Origin: Lithospermum erythrorhizon | Taxonomy: Eukaryota > Streptophyta > Magnoliopsida > Boraginales > Boraginaceae | DNA length: 64,000 nt | NCBI GenBank assembly: GCA_019722365.1 | Contig: JADFUC010000733.1 | Coordinates: forward strand, 121,349-185,348 | Reading direction: 5' to 3' | Shown here: positions 27,480 through 39,854 of the stretch, piece after piece | Numbering within the stretch: the first letter of the stretch is position 1 | Layout of the letters: each line of letters opens with the position of its first letter | The notes under the pieces: model-generated | The model's input: the letters and a program-made list of their open reading frames with translations, nothing else | What the model was told of the DNA's origin: nothing | Databases searched by the model: none | Translations under genes and position numbers: made by a program

Positions 27480-28290
27480 AAGTAACTCTACTTTAAAGCT
27501 TAAATCAAGTCCAAGTGAGGCCAATCTCACTAAATCTCAAGTGAGCTAAATCTCACTGCCCCAAGCCGAGGCTAAATCTCACTAAGTCCCACAATGGTCA
27601 TATCCCTTAAGCCCCACCTCATGTTAAATACGTCATGGGCGCCACCTGTGAAGACAAGCAAGAAGGTTGTCCTATCACTCCATACAACCCAAAGTACGGA
27701 GTCCCATTCTAAATCAAGTGTCATATCACAAAATTCAAGTCCCATCGAAGGCAAGTAAATTTCCTCAAGCTACACAAATAAAAGTCCCACGGCGTAAGCT
27801 GTAGCCATCCAAGAAAAATAGTCCCACCACAAAAGCTGAAGTACCTCCTAACAAATCCCAAGTCCCATCGCATACAAATAAGCTTATCCAGCTACCAAGT
27901 CCCACCACAGGCGTGAAACACTAAATCCAAAGTCCCACCAAAGAATACTCAAAAGCGTCCCACTGCAAACACTCTGGCAGAAGTCCATCAAGTCTAAAGT
28001 GTAATCGGCATCAAGTCCAAGATCGTTCATACAACCAACACGGGAACATGCCTAAGGCTCCCGGCTCTGACCATATCCAAGTTCGTAATTCTACCAAGTC
28101 CATCAAGACCAGACACATATCCAAATTGCTAAAAACTCCTATCTAAATCATGTCAAATCAAAATCAAACTAAGTTCAAGCTCAAGTCAATCTTAAGTCAA
28201 GCTAAGCCAAGCTCATACCAAGCTCTTTATCAAGACCAAATCAAGTCGTCAAGCTCAAATCAAGGCTAGACATTCACAAATCATCGAACG
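27480..28290. repeat. Strand-skewed CAAGTCCCA-rich degenerate repeat
   Basis: The plus strand is rich in A and C and poor in G and T. It has dozens of variants of AAGTCCCAC, CAAGTCC, CTAAATCTCACT and, toward the right, CAAGCTCAAGTCAA. There is no stable frame. It adjoins the right edge of the gypsy LTR and may be a decayed internal or tandem-derived region of that element. Confidence 0.5.
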
Positions 28291-28309
28291 CTAGTGGACT
28301 CATACTGGG

Positions 28310-30366
28310 CAATGATCCTTTTCGATTCGAGAAACCTCTATTAACGAGGAATTTTTCCCTACAAATGGTTTTGTATTTTGTACCCCTCATTTCCATAAAG
28401 CACAAAATTCTCTTGCATTACAAGATAGTTATTTGATTTATTTAGATTGTAGAGGTAGACATTACCTGTTCATGATTCTGAGCTCCATCACCAACTTTCA
28501 TACGATTCTCTTTTTCATACTAACTGTTCTTCTATTTAAATATTCAGGCGGCAATTTTCAAGCAGTTCATTGCTGCCTGCCACGTGATTATACAAGCCAC
28601 TCTAGTCATTTCCATATTGTTAAAAATAAAATAGTCAGAATGAGCTCAGAATCGTATTCCCACCAATTTAAATCCAAAATCATAAGATCAACCAAATAGA
28701 CCGATCCAACGAAATCCCAAACCCACACCTTCCATAATCGCAGAAAGCCCAATGCTACCAGACACTTCGCAACACCGATCCAACAAACTCAATAGCGCCT
28801 GCTCCTGACCTCAAGCCGAAGCCCCTCCACCGCAGCCCAAATCATCTCGACATTTCCTCCACTCCCACAAACTCCAGTCACCGCAAACAACGACCGGCGG
28901 GCGGTAACCCCCCAACAACTCCCACAAATACATTTTCTCCGATCTCCACCATTTTCCAAATCCACCTCTGAAATGTTTGCTTGTTTTTGTGAAGACTGAA
29001 AGATCACGAAATGGGTGGCACAAAAAAAGATGGGTTTGAAAGAAAGATTGGAATTTTGAGTGAAAAGAAAGAAATGGGTTTGCAAAACAAAAAAAAAGAG
29101 GAATTTTCGAGGGCGCGAATGATCAGGTCTCAAAGCATTTGGTTCAGTGCGTCAAGCACTGCAGAACGAAATTTATCAATTTGTCGGGGAAAGTTAGCTA
29201 CTGAATACTATGCTGTTGATTTGTTTTTGGGTTTAGGTGATGTTGATGGTCATGTTTCAAATGTTTGTTCAGTTCCGGTTTTGATTGAGTCAAGACCAGT
29301 AACGAATATCAATTACGTAGTAAAATTGAATCGGGGAACTGATTTGCCCAATCTGCTTACATTTTTTTTTTAACAATATGAAATGACTAAATTAACCCCA
29401 AACGTAGTCACGTGACGGGCACGTGTCAACGGAAATGTGGACTTTAACGGAAAATTTAACGCCGGGACTAATTTTGCCATAAATTCAAAAATGGAAAAGT
29501 CATTATGAAAGTCAGCCACGGAATGGAACCTGGATGAAAGTTGGGTGATGTCTACGCCTTTAGCCCATTTATTTATTTCCAACCAAAATTCCTTTAAAAT
29601 CCAAAACTTTTAAAGGTGAAACTAAGTTTTTCATCCAATCTTACTCAGAATTTATCCATCCACACAACTTCTTTAAGAAATTGCTCATTCCGTACATTAT
29701 ATCTATTAGAAATCCAGAAACCCTCAATTCGAATCCTGAATTTGAGCAATTTTAGCATATAGGAGCGCTCTAGAGGAAGTTTAAGGAAGGTATATTCATC
29801 AATTTGACAAATTATAAAACAGAATTAAAATAAAAAATCGAGATTATGTATAACAAAGACACAAATTAGAAAAGGAGCTTACTTTGATAGATTAGAAAAA
29901 TATAATGAAAATGAAGATAATGTATACAAAGACTTTGATTAGAGATTGTGAGAAAAGACGCAGAATTATGGATATACCAATCAGAGGCGGCAAGTAGAAC
30001 AAGACTATATCAATGTAAGCTATTAGATTTAGGTTTGTATTGTAAATGAGTTCAGGCTCTCTTATATACTTAGGTTACTTGATTTCTTTCTTATTTAAAT
30101 TTTAACCCCTTATTTTATGATCTTCTAATTGTAGTCACTTTATTTTTTTGATCTTCTAATTAATGTCCCATAATATTAGAATTGACTTATTCTCACATAA
30201 AAATGACTTTCATTAGGGGTCGAGGTCATTTTAATTAAATAAAGACTCACACTCTTTTCATGTTGTATCTAATGGCGAGACTTTATTAATTTTTTAGTTT
30301 TCCTACATAAGAAAACGATTATGATTTAGACATTGTTAAAAAATAAAGACAATTAAGTATCAAAGC
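28310..30366. other. Intergenic; unrecognised open stretches only
   Basis: A minus-strand stretch (28789-29133) reads 114 codons including DRRKCICGSCWG and then ends. Its N-terminal part is Phe-rich, and I recognise no family. The GC content of 28740-28960 is higher than its surroundings. 29390-29560 (ACGGGCACGTGTCAACGG, GCCGGGACTAATTTTGCC) resembles text often found in plant MULE-type elements. No complete gene is supported. Confidence 0.3.
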
Positions 30367-30537
30367 ATGAATCCGGAATACATTCAAAGAAACGAAGAAG
30401 AAGACAAGAAGCCAGAGTTGCAAGACAAAGAAAGGCAAATCAATCAAGATACGCCGATGAACCAAGATCCGATAAATATCCACCGTAGAACAACAGGCCA
30501 AGAGCGTGTTAGACGACAACAACGCTCAAAGTACTAA
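30367..30537 (+). CDS. 56-codon charged ORF, unrecognised
   Basis: ATG at 30367 opens a frame of 56 codons ending TAA at 30535-30537. The product is very hydrophilic, rich in Glu, Lys, Arg, Gln and Asn (it begins MNPEYIQRNEEEDKK and ends RVRRQQRSKY), with no cysteine and no hydrophobic segment. ATATAAATAGAAAC, a good TATA-like element, lies just downstream (about 30567), so the ORF could be a transposon relic upstream of another transcription start. No function is assigned, and it may be chance. Confidence 0.2.
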   Translation: MNPEYIQRNEEEDKKPELQDKERQINQDTPMNQDPINIHRRTTGQERVRRQQRSKY

Positions 30538-30770
30538 ATATTAGAGAGAACGAGCACTACAAGACAATATAAATAGAAACTAAGTTCAGCTTTGTCTCTC
30601 GGACAATAAATTCCCTAACAAGCCTCGACCTATGCAAACACATCAACACGCGAAATCAATGAAGGTAAATTTTAATTTTAAAATGTGTATTTATTTTAGC
30701 AAATACACTAACATATTATTATTACTTAAAAAATGTAAGAGAATCGTGGTTGACATGTGTAATTTGAGAT

Positions 30771-30960
30771 GAACGCCTAGATTGCAATCGAACTTCGAAA
30801 ATGCAGAAATTACAGAAGTGGACAAAATAGAATTCCTCTTACCATGGCTTAAATAATCTGAGTATAGAATGCAGAGAACGCCTAAATTGCAATCGAATCC
30901 TCGAGTATGAGTAGCTCAAGGTATGGGACAAAACAGAATTCTTAGTATGGTTTAAATACT
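30771..30960 (+). repeat. ~105-bp direct tandem duplication
   Basis: GAACGCCTAGATTGCAATCGAA at 30771 recurs at 30876 with one change. The following text (GACAAAA-AGAATTC, then CATGGCTTAAATA against TATGGTTTAAATA) is repeated as well. There are two diverged copies. Confidence 0.8.
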
Positions 30961-31984
30961 TTAACTAATTGAAAAATATGGTTTATTAAGATTAGAAACC
31001 ATAGTTCTCATACGTGCATCCAAGTAAACTGTGTGAGTTACGTGAGATTGGCGATGAGATACACACGAGAATGCAAGCTTATCACCCAAGTTGGAAATGT
31101 GGTCAGTAATCAATGGTAGAGATTTTTCAAAAGTTGTTTCAATGATTTTGAAGCAACAAAATGATGAAAGGTAATTTTTCTATTATATTTTTAAATTACA
31201 AATATATTATTAATTACTTGAAATGACTAATATTTGAGGAGCCTTTTTATTTATACGATAATCAATGATAAGAGAACTAAATTGGTCGAGGATTTGTGAT
31301 CCAATAGAGGTATTCTAGACAGATCATTTATCAATATCACCAATTATTTTATACCATTCACCATGTACTAATTACTTGAGTTTTTAAAATTTATTCAACC
31401 AGAGGAAACCCCTGCATCACATGCAAAATGAACAAAAATCGATGATCACAACTAAACATGGAAATGAATTAATGTAATGAAATTCTCAATCTTGATGGTG
31501 AAATATGCATTTTCATCAGAATAATAATACATTGTAAATACATATTAATTTAATTTTATTTTTAAGGCTTTTTCAAAACACGTTGACATCGTGAAGTTCT
31601 CAAATACATTAATTTAATGAAAAACAACTAAAAACGTGACATAGTTCGATGTAAGAAGTTAATTGCCGACTAAAATTACTCACATAATTAGACATTTACT
31701 TAGATGACTATTTGGGTTGTCATTTTTTCATAAGTGATACAATTGTTAATGATGTTTTAATCATGTATATGGTACATCTAATTTGATATTTTAGTTTTAG
31801 GATCCGTATACAAATGATTCAATTCTTAATGATATTTTATCAATTTTCTTTCTTTCTCTACTTTTACTATTACGTATTTTACAATGGCATCATACTAAAT
31901 CGAGTATACAAAAAATTCTTTGATATACTAATAAATTCGCATTGTGCTTTACTGCACCGATAGCTAGTATTTTCTAAAACAAAA
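30961..31984. other. Intergenic; nothing recognised
   Basis: AT-rich, with stops in all frames. The truncated Copia element starts abruptly at the right end, at the RT sequence. Confidence 0.5.
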
Positions 31985-34154
31985 GCTTTTATTCGGGTAT
32001 ACTATTTGTAAATGGGTGTTTAAGCACAAACTAGATAACGTATGGAAGCGCCCATGTTTATAAGGCTAGATTAGTAAAAATTTTAAATGCATTAAAAGAA
32101 TCGGACATTATGATGAAACCTTCTCACCAAATACAAATTTAAATCTATTCGGATTCTTAGCTAATGCTTCATACTACGATTACTTAAATATGGTTGATGA
32201 TGAAAACGATATTCTTGAACGAATCTTGGAATGTGATGTATATGATACAACTTCCCGTTTACACGTCCAAAGGGACTAACAAGGTATGCACGATTGCAGG
32301 TCCATCTATGGACTAAATCAAGCATCCAAGAGTCAAACTTTCGCTTCAATTAAGCAATCAAAAATTTAGGGTTTTTCTAGAAATGAATAAGATTCTTCGT
32401 GTATACATGGAAGGTAAAAATGGGAGCCACATTACATTTGTGGTCCTTGTATGTACTTATATATACTTATCATCGAGACGACATACATAAGGTGTTAGGT
32501 AGCCGTATCATGTACGATTATGTAAGTGTTTCAAAACGGGCGACCTACAGGCTTCAATACATACTTAGAATTAAGATACAAAGGAATCAAGCTCAAATAA
32601 GGTCATCGAATCGTTTAACACTTATATTGGTAAGTTTCTACATAGATTCCATATGGAGAATTCTAAGAAGGTAATCTTCCCAGACACGAATATCTCTTAT
32701 CATTCTCGATTTTCCCACTTCGTAAACTAAGATAAAAGACATGAGTAAGATTCCACATGCGTTTATAAGATGATCTGTCATGCATGCCATGTTATGTACA
32801 CGCACCGACGTTGATTTAGCTGAGTATAACGAAGTTGTTACCAATCGCGGTCCAGTAATGCATAATCGGATAATGTAAAGGCTATCCTTAAGTACTATGT
32901 TAACTAAGGATGTATTTCTCGTGGTATTTATGTGGATCGTTGGTTCAAAGCAAGAGCAAGCAAGACACTACGGCAGACTCGATAACGCAAGTTCGAAGAT
33001 ATCAGTAAAGACGGGTGCCTCGCAGTGATCCCTGCTGGATCAAGCAAAGTCAGAGTAAACTCGAGTAATACCTTAACATCGAGAACGAAAGTAATTATTA
33101 TGTGACAACACTAGCAATTGCTCAAGTTATGGGTAGAAACCAAGAGCATATCATGCACTCAAGAATGGTCTAAAATACCATCTCATTCATGAAATAGCTC
33201 AAAGAGGAGATGTAAAAAGTATGTAAAGTAGATACATATGATAATTCTACCAGAACCCTTATCTAAACCATATCATTAAATCAAACATGATAAAGATATG
33301 CACAATAATCGACTTGAGGAGAGAGATGAAGAAGTAGGTTTAAGAGAGTCAATTCTCATTATAACTATTTCAATTGTCAAGACAATGTATGAATTCTATG
33401 CATGAATTTTAAGTTTTAAAATCTATTGAATATATTTAATTTTGTTTATATATTTGTATTACTTATATATCAAGATATACATATGTACTTCATCGCTCTA
33501 AACGATATTTTTGTTCTATTTGCACTCCAGTTCTCTAGAGAGGTCTTCAAATACTTTATTCAACAAGAAATCCTCTCTATCAAGCCTAGAGAATAAATGA
33601 AGATTGCTTATCCCTAGTCACTGCTCAATCGGTTGAATTTAACAAACCACTAGCTATGATTACAATAAGAAATGCAATCATTCATACGAAATGAATGTCG
33701 TGAAGAAGTTTCTAGCATGTGACTAGACATGACCACTGAAGACAAACTTAGAAGATAACATATAAATGTCTCAAGGAGATTCTCACGTAACTTATAGTTA
33801 AATTATGATTCTTCGAATCACATGTGATTTCATTTGCATAAGCAGTAATGCATTTTGACTACAAACATTTTGTAAAAGAAGTGGTATAACGGCATTATAT
33901 CGTATATTACAAACTTAAGCGGACGGAAAGATCAAGACATTATACGGGTTCGTGACAACCGAATATGTCATACTTTCTCTCTCTGACATTCGTGAATTGC
34001 GGCGATGGTGATGACAATCTCCCGCATGTCGATATCGTATTAATTCAATATGAAACCAAGAAAAATATAAAGTGCAAGAATTTGGTGACATAAAATTATA
34101 CCATAGCTCGACTGTCGGAAAACCACAAAGAATCGTCATATAAAAATCGCTGCA
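31985..34154 (+). mobile_element. 5'-truncated Copia element: RT/RNase H remnant and 3' region (E3)
   Basis: It opens within RT: a KWVFKHKLDN-like stretch at about 32010 and then a GHYDETFSPN-like stretch at 32105, parallel to E2 at 15640-15790. It continues through an RT active-site zone (about 32400-32480, degraded) and a CTACGGCAGACTCGATAACGC stretch that parallels the RNase H area of E2. LTR, PBS, gag and integrase are missing on the left, so it is 5'-truncated. Stops and shifts occur throughout. Confidence 0.7.
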
Positions 34155-35400
34155 TGTTGGGAAATTTGGATGTAATGCAGTATATTTGAATAATTGCCCT
34201 CACAATAATTGATTGCATAACCGATTTAATCAATTAAGTTTAAGTTCATATATATGTCCATTGTATGACAATGTTCATATTAGGGATACTTTCTCTCGAA
34301 TATGGATATCGGGGTTATGATGGCTTACTAGGTCCGCCTCATAATTAATATATTATGATATTTAGTTAAAATAAATTAATATACGTTTTGTCATTCTAGC
34401 TCCAAGAGTCAAGCATACATACAACGATATATCACCTCTCTTTAGAAGGTTTTATTGGCTCATTTGTCATTCATTTGGTGAAGGTGAACATCTCCCCCCC
34501 TCCTACCGAAAATTAGAGAGAGAAAGAAAATTTACGGAGAGGCGTGTTCCTCGCTGCAGACATTTCTAAAGACATTCTACTTTGGATGATGTGAGGTTTC
34601 CATCAAACTTACAATTACTACTTTGATTCATGATGAACGTACAAACTTGTTTCTTAATTATTGTTGGCTTATTAGCAAGACACCCCTGCATTTCATTGCT
34701 GTAATTTTCTAAGTGTTCCCCTCGAATCCTTCAGAAGTTCTTTTGTCTCAAGTAATTCTAAACCGCTATCTTGTCTCAGTACCCCTCGAACTATCGTTTT
34801 GCTCAGACCCCTAAACCTAATTTTCCACCTTTAAATGTAATTGAAATGATTATTTTACCTTCAACACTTAACAATAATAGACATTATCTTGTATTAGTTT
34901 ACATAATTAAATAAACCTCATCCATTTTTCTTTTAATATACCCACTTAATTTTACCATCAATTATTTTTATAAAGGGTGTTTTAAAGCATTTGGGGCGGA
35001 TGGGGCGACGCACTATGTAAAATATTTAAAATACGCCCCATATACTTTAAGATAATATTAAGGACAAAAATAGCCATTTTAGTGTAAAATATGTCATTTT
35101 ATGTTTTGGCTCACGTTATAATCTAGGATAATATAGTCATTTCATCGTATTTGGGGGGTAAATTCTAGTCATTTTACTATTTATTTGTTAAAAAATTAGG
35201 TCTACGGGTCAGCCCAAACAAGAGCAGATAGTTCGTGAGGCGCCTGCATGTTAACTACATGTTTAGGACCATATAGAAAATTACGCGATAAGACGTGTGG
35301 CCTCACCAATGTTCATTATTGTTTACTAACTCTTTGTATGATCTCTTGGATTCACATCCATAATATTTTGAATATTATTGATACGATATAGTCTCCAACA
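34155..35400 (+). mobile_element. 3' LTR of E3, interrupted by a small transposon
   Basis: It starts TGTTGGGAAATTTGG and shares CCGATTTAATCAATTAAGTT, AAGTTCATATATATG, TTAGGGATAC and the terminal ATTATTGATACGATA block with the E2 LTRs. The LTR text stops at 34665 and resumes at 35315 in the same place. Without the 649-bp insert it would be about 0.6 kb, so it also carries deletions. No recognisable polypurine tract precedes it. Confidence 0.7.
34666..35314. mobile_element. MULE-like non-autonomous element in the E3 LTR, 9-bp duplication
   Basis: ATTATTGTT occurs at 34657-34665 and again at 35315-35323, on either side of 649 bp absent from the homologous E2 LTRs. A 9-bp target duplication is typical of Mutator-like elements. 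The ends are imperfect inverted repeats of ~45 bp: the left contains GTAATTTTCTAAGTGTTCC, and the reverse complement of the right contains GTAATTTTCTATATGGTCC. There is no transposase frame. Confidence 0.65.
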
Positions 35401-38400
35401 CTAACGTCTCTTTATAGCTCAATTCAATTTTAAAATGTTAGTAATATAATTAGAAATGGTTTCAAGAAAAGTTGAAGTTTTAAACTATTTTACTAGTGCC
35501 TCACATGCATCAAAACTGTGGCACTGATATTACACTTTATGGAAAAGGATAAATCTAAGGCTCATTTGATCTAGCAAAATGCTTATATTATTAACACCAA
35601 AAACCACACCATGCTAATACTCAATCCGTGTATCAATATAAGTGATCGTTGTTGTATCAAAATATTTGATTATTTACTTTATCAATGCAACTTTTATTTT
35701 ATTGTTTTAACTTCTTTTGCACTAGAAAGTTATAAAATTTCTAACATCATTGTTTCTTATCAAGTTAATATTATCCTTTATAGGAAATACTCCCTCCGTC
35801 CCTGGGCAAGATTGGCTACATTTTGATTTTGTACAAGTTAAGTTTTTAATTTTGGAACTCAAATTACTTTTTAATGTATTATATATTTGTTTGAAAAAAA
35901 TATATCAATATGTAGTATTTTCAATATATTTTACTATTAACTTGATAATTTTGATTCAAATCAAATTTTTAATGTCAATCAAGATTGTAAAGTTATTAAT
36001 CTTTGATCATGAAAAAGATAAATGTGATAATATTTTTAGATTTAAGGCGTACTAATGAAATCAATGATTAGCTTAATATAGTAATTTTATTCGTTTGGTA
36101 TTAAGTATCAGCATATGACTTCTAGAGTCATGATTTGTATATTACTAAGTATTTCTTCATTCTCTGTTTTTTAAGAAAAAAAATACTGCCTACAAGAGAA
36201 AACTAATCAATTATTTCTTTCTATCTCCTAACATGCCAATATTGGCAATTACTCTTACGCCAATGTTAGCGTAGATTAGTCAACATTTATATGTTTCATG
36301 CAACAATAAGATATTATTTTTAACAAGTAGTTTTCTTTCGCTGACTCCATCGACCAGAAGCTTCTCAAAAACCCAAGCATTTACTTTTCTAGTTCGAGAC
36401 CAACGCCTCGGGGCCAATGCTGGGATCCGCCATCTACCGAGAGCCTGAGCATTATACAAGGACGGTTATAGAGTAACCCATTACTTTCTCTCAGTTAATC
36501 GGCCACAACACGTTTTATCGTTAATTATTGTAGTAGGATAAGGCCAGTGGATTTGAAAGACATTATGACATTAAGATTTCCAAAATTTCGCCAAGCTTAG
36601 CTTAGCACTCCCACTACCTGGCCGTATTTGGTATGGTATTGAACTATATTATCAGTTATATTGATATGAAGTGAGTATTATTCTTGAAACTAAACTAAAA
36701 TCACCCAGTAAGCTTTGGTCCAAACTCTTACACGATGGCTCACTTAAAATTTAAGATCCCCTAAGGTCGGCTACCCTTTGGGGTGCCGGGTCGTGGATCG
36801 AATCGACGCATGATATTGTAAATGGGACGTCCATACCGGTTCGTTGTTAAGGAGATGGGCCTGTCCTCGCCGGTGCTTAACACATCTAACCTAACCCATT
36901 CCAAAACCCTCAAATGACCTCCCCAGCTTCTTATAAAAATCATTGCCGTCTGCTTTTTATAATTCAGCCATTCAGGCTTCGAAGTTCTAACTACAAATTT
37001 GTGCTATCGATTTGTCACATTCCCTAATTCTATTTCTCTTTGATTCTCTCACTATATTTCATTTATTCAATCTCAAAATTTTCAAATTACGATCGTTTTT
37101 CCAATTAATTAACTGTTTGTTAACAAATTGCTTCGCTATCTGGTTGGCAGATTTAATTTCGATATCTGACCGACTCGTTCCCTAGAAGCAATATTAATCG
37201 TGTTGTTCTTTATTCAAAAATCCTTTTCTTATTTCATTTGCATCTGGTAACAATAAAGAACACCTACAATCCACAATAATATATATATATATATATTATT
37301 CAATATTTTTTTATTTGGGTAGTTATTATTTTTATTTGTTTAATTATATTGAAGCCGGAAAATTACTGTGATGAGCTCTACAGACCTGTAATGATTTGCG
37401 AGAATGATCGCAAAATATAATGAACATCTAAGGGACTGAGTTCTTTTCCCACTTTAATTATTTTATTATAGTAATGTAACTAAATTAATTTATGTGCTTT
37501 GCTTAAATTGGTTAATTGGTGCTTATTCTTTATAATTGGATAATTGCCATTTGAGAAGTGGAGCTAAAAATAGTTGCCCTCGCTATCCATTGCCTCTTTT
37601 TCGTGGGGCATTTGGACGTTGGGTAACAACATTTTAAATATATTTTTATTGTTATCTTGAATTAATGCTATATTGAAAATGGTTAATCTTTGTAATGTCT
37701 TGGAATTAATTTTATTGTTAGTGGGTTAAAAAGTTTTTCCAGAATCGTGATGGTAGTTAATTGAATCGCTTTGTGGAAATGTATATGTTAGCATCCAAGC
37801 TTATCCCATTGCTAATTTTCAATAATGAAAAGTTAATTGTTATTACGATCGAAAGCTTATCCCATTATCTCATCGCGACTTGCACGATTTTTTTGACTTC
37901 ATTCTCAATTTTCGTGGTTTGATTAACTCTTTGAATGAATGTTCGTACGGAGTAATAGTTTTCAGTTTCATTTAATAGTTTGCAATCCAGTCAAATTGAT
38001 GAGTCTCAGCAGTTATTCACGCACCCAAACATTAAAGAAATTGAGGGTGAAATGTCTATTTTGTCCCCCTATTTGAAAGTGTGGTTGTTATAAAAATTAT
38101 GTTCAGGGGTAAAATAGTTATTTCAGTACTAAAAACTCTATTCTGTATATCGTTTCCCCGAGCCTCGAGCACTCCTATTAATTTCATAAAATTTTCCTAA
38201 AATCAACTCTCGATAACTATTGCATATACAAGTCCGGAATGAATTTCAATGGTGTTGTAAAAGCGTATGCTCCATATTAATCTCAACCAGAATCAGCTTC
38301 TTTACAATATTTGTTCAAAAGCATGATTTACGAACATAGTAAAGAACTATCAAATCATATAGATAATTAGGGTTGTGCATAAAATTTGCAATTGATCGAA

Positions 38401-38439
38401 ATTGCATTGTGAATAATTAAATTTTTGGAATCAATTGAT
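35401..38439. other. Intergenic with MITE end and promoter-like stretch; no gene confirmed
   Basis: 35789 carries CTCCCTCCGTCCCTGGGCA, a Stowaway-type terminus without a visible partner. 36760-37080 looks like a gene edge: CTTATAAAAATC at about 36930, then a CT-rich leader (TTCTATTTCTCTTTGATTC) with a downstream T-rich, intron-like stretch. No coding frame follows. (TA)n occurs at about 37279-37297. 38040-38120 has the text AATGTCTATTTTGTCCCCC, reminiscent of MULE-derived elements. Confidence 0.35.
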
Positions 38440-39481
38440 TTATGCTCTTGACCTCGAGGGCAAACCAAAATAGTAGACAACATATAAATTCGAAATCCCA
38501 AAATGTAAATATACATTAGAACTATAACCAAAACAACAAAAGAAGAAAACCGTGATGATCTACAATCACTGCCTCACCTACGCATTCTAGCCCATCACAC
38601 GAACGACCAGGAAACGCCGATGCACAACTGGGTGAACCTCGGCAATAAATAAAAGTGTCGCCCAAAACTACTAGGTTGTAAGTCACTTAACCTTATGAAT
38701 ATTTACCTCAAGAGGGACATTAACCCTCACTCTCGATTAGTGTAATTTAAAATTATTGATTTGCATAGATACGGGTATTTCAAAATTCTATACCATGTAT
38801 GACCATCATGTAAGAATCATTCGCGGCAATCATTTTCAAAAATACATAATTTATAGGTCAGTCTTAATTAGATATAAATATTTTGAATAAAAAAAGACAT
38901 TCAACCAGATAGCCATGCATTTCCTAAAAACAAGACAAAAAATACCCAAATAAGTCTAATAACTCTATTCTATCACCAATATGGTAAAGACACCTCACGA
39001 TTATACAACTAGACCACCCAACACTACAACCCTGCCAACAACACTAATACTACTCAACTCCACAGTACAACTCAATCGACTCAAACAACTGAGTCAACTC
39101 AATCAACTCATATCCGATTTTCTACAACTAATGCGCATATAATCAACCTCAACCTGCAGAGAGAAACTTATGCCTGTCGACATAAGCTATTACCGAATCA
39201 GAATTTGTACGAACTAAAAACACCGCATACACCGAGGTATAAGGCAAACACCTGACAATACAACCCAACATACATCAACTCCACACTTCATACCGTAGTA
39301 TAAGTGACAACAAATCGGGTAGTACAACCACATGTATATCAACAACCTCAACAACTCATGCTATGCCAATTCAACCAACAGCACCTAAACATCAAAAATG
39401 ACCTGCATAACCTTAAACCAACCTATCCTCAAAACACCTATTAATCCCATAAACAACACATACAATCCAAATATGCAATAG

Positions 39482-39485
<4 letters not shown>

Positions 39486-39544
<59 letters not shown>
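39486..39544. repeat. (TA)n microsatellite
   Basis: About 29 uninterrupted TA repeats inside the AC-rich gypsy-like region. Confidence 0.95.
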
Positions 39545-39545
<1 letters not shown>

Positions 39546-39854
39546 TCACAACTTCATCGAGTACAACACATCTACGAAACTAAATTAATCTACACCCGTG
39601 AAATAAATACTCATCTTGGCTAGCAACGAATATCGCTCTCACCTACTTAGCCCACAGCCTTTCCCTACCCATCCACAAATTTCAATCACACATACCCAAA
39701 ATACAATTACTACTTTCATCACAATCATAACCCCGCTTTATTTTTTAACCATTCAACTTACAACAATTATAGCACAACTTAACAACTCTAGGTGATGATA
39801 TTACTACGCGCATTTAACGACTAATAAAACAACGAAACTTCAACCATTTCCATT

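Noticed and set aside
27480..28290. CRISPR-like or clean tandem repeat array
   Set aside because: The words are degenerate, with no fixed period or spacer length.
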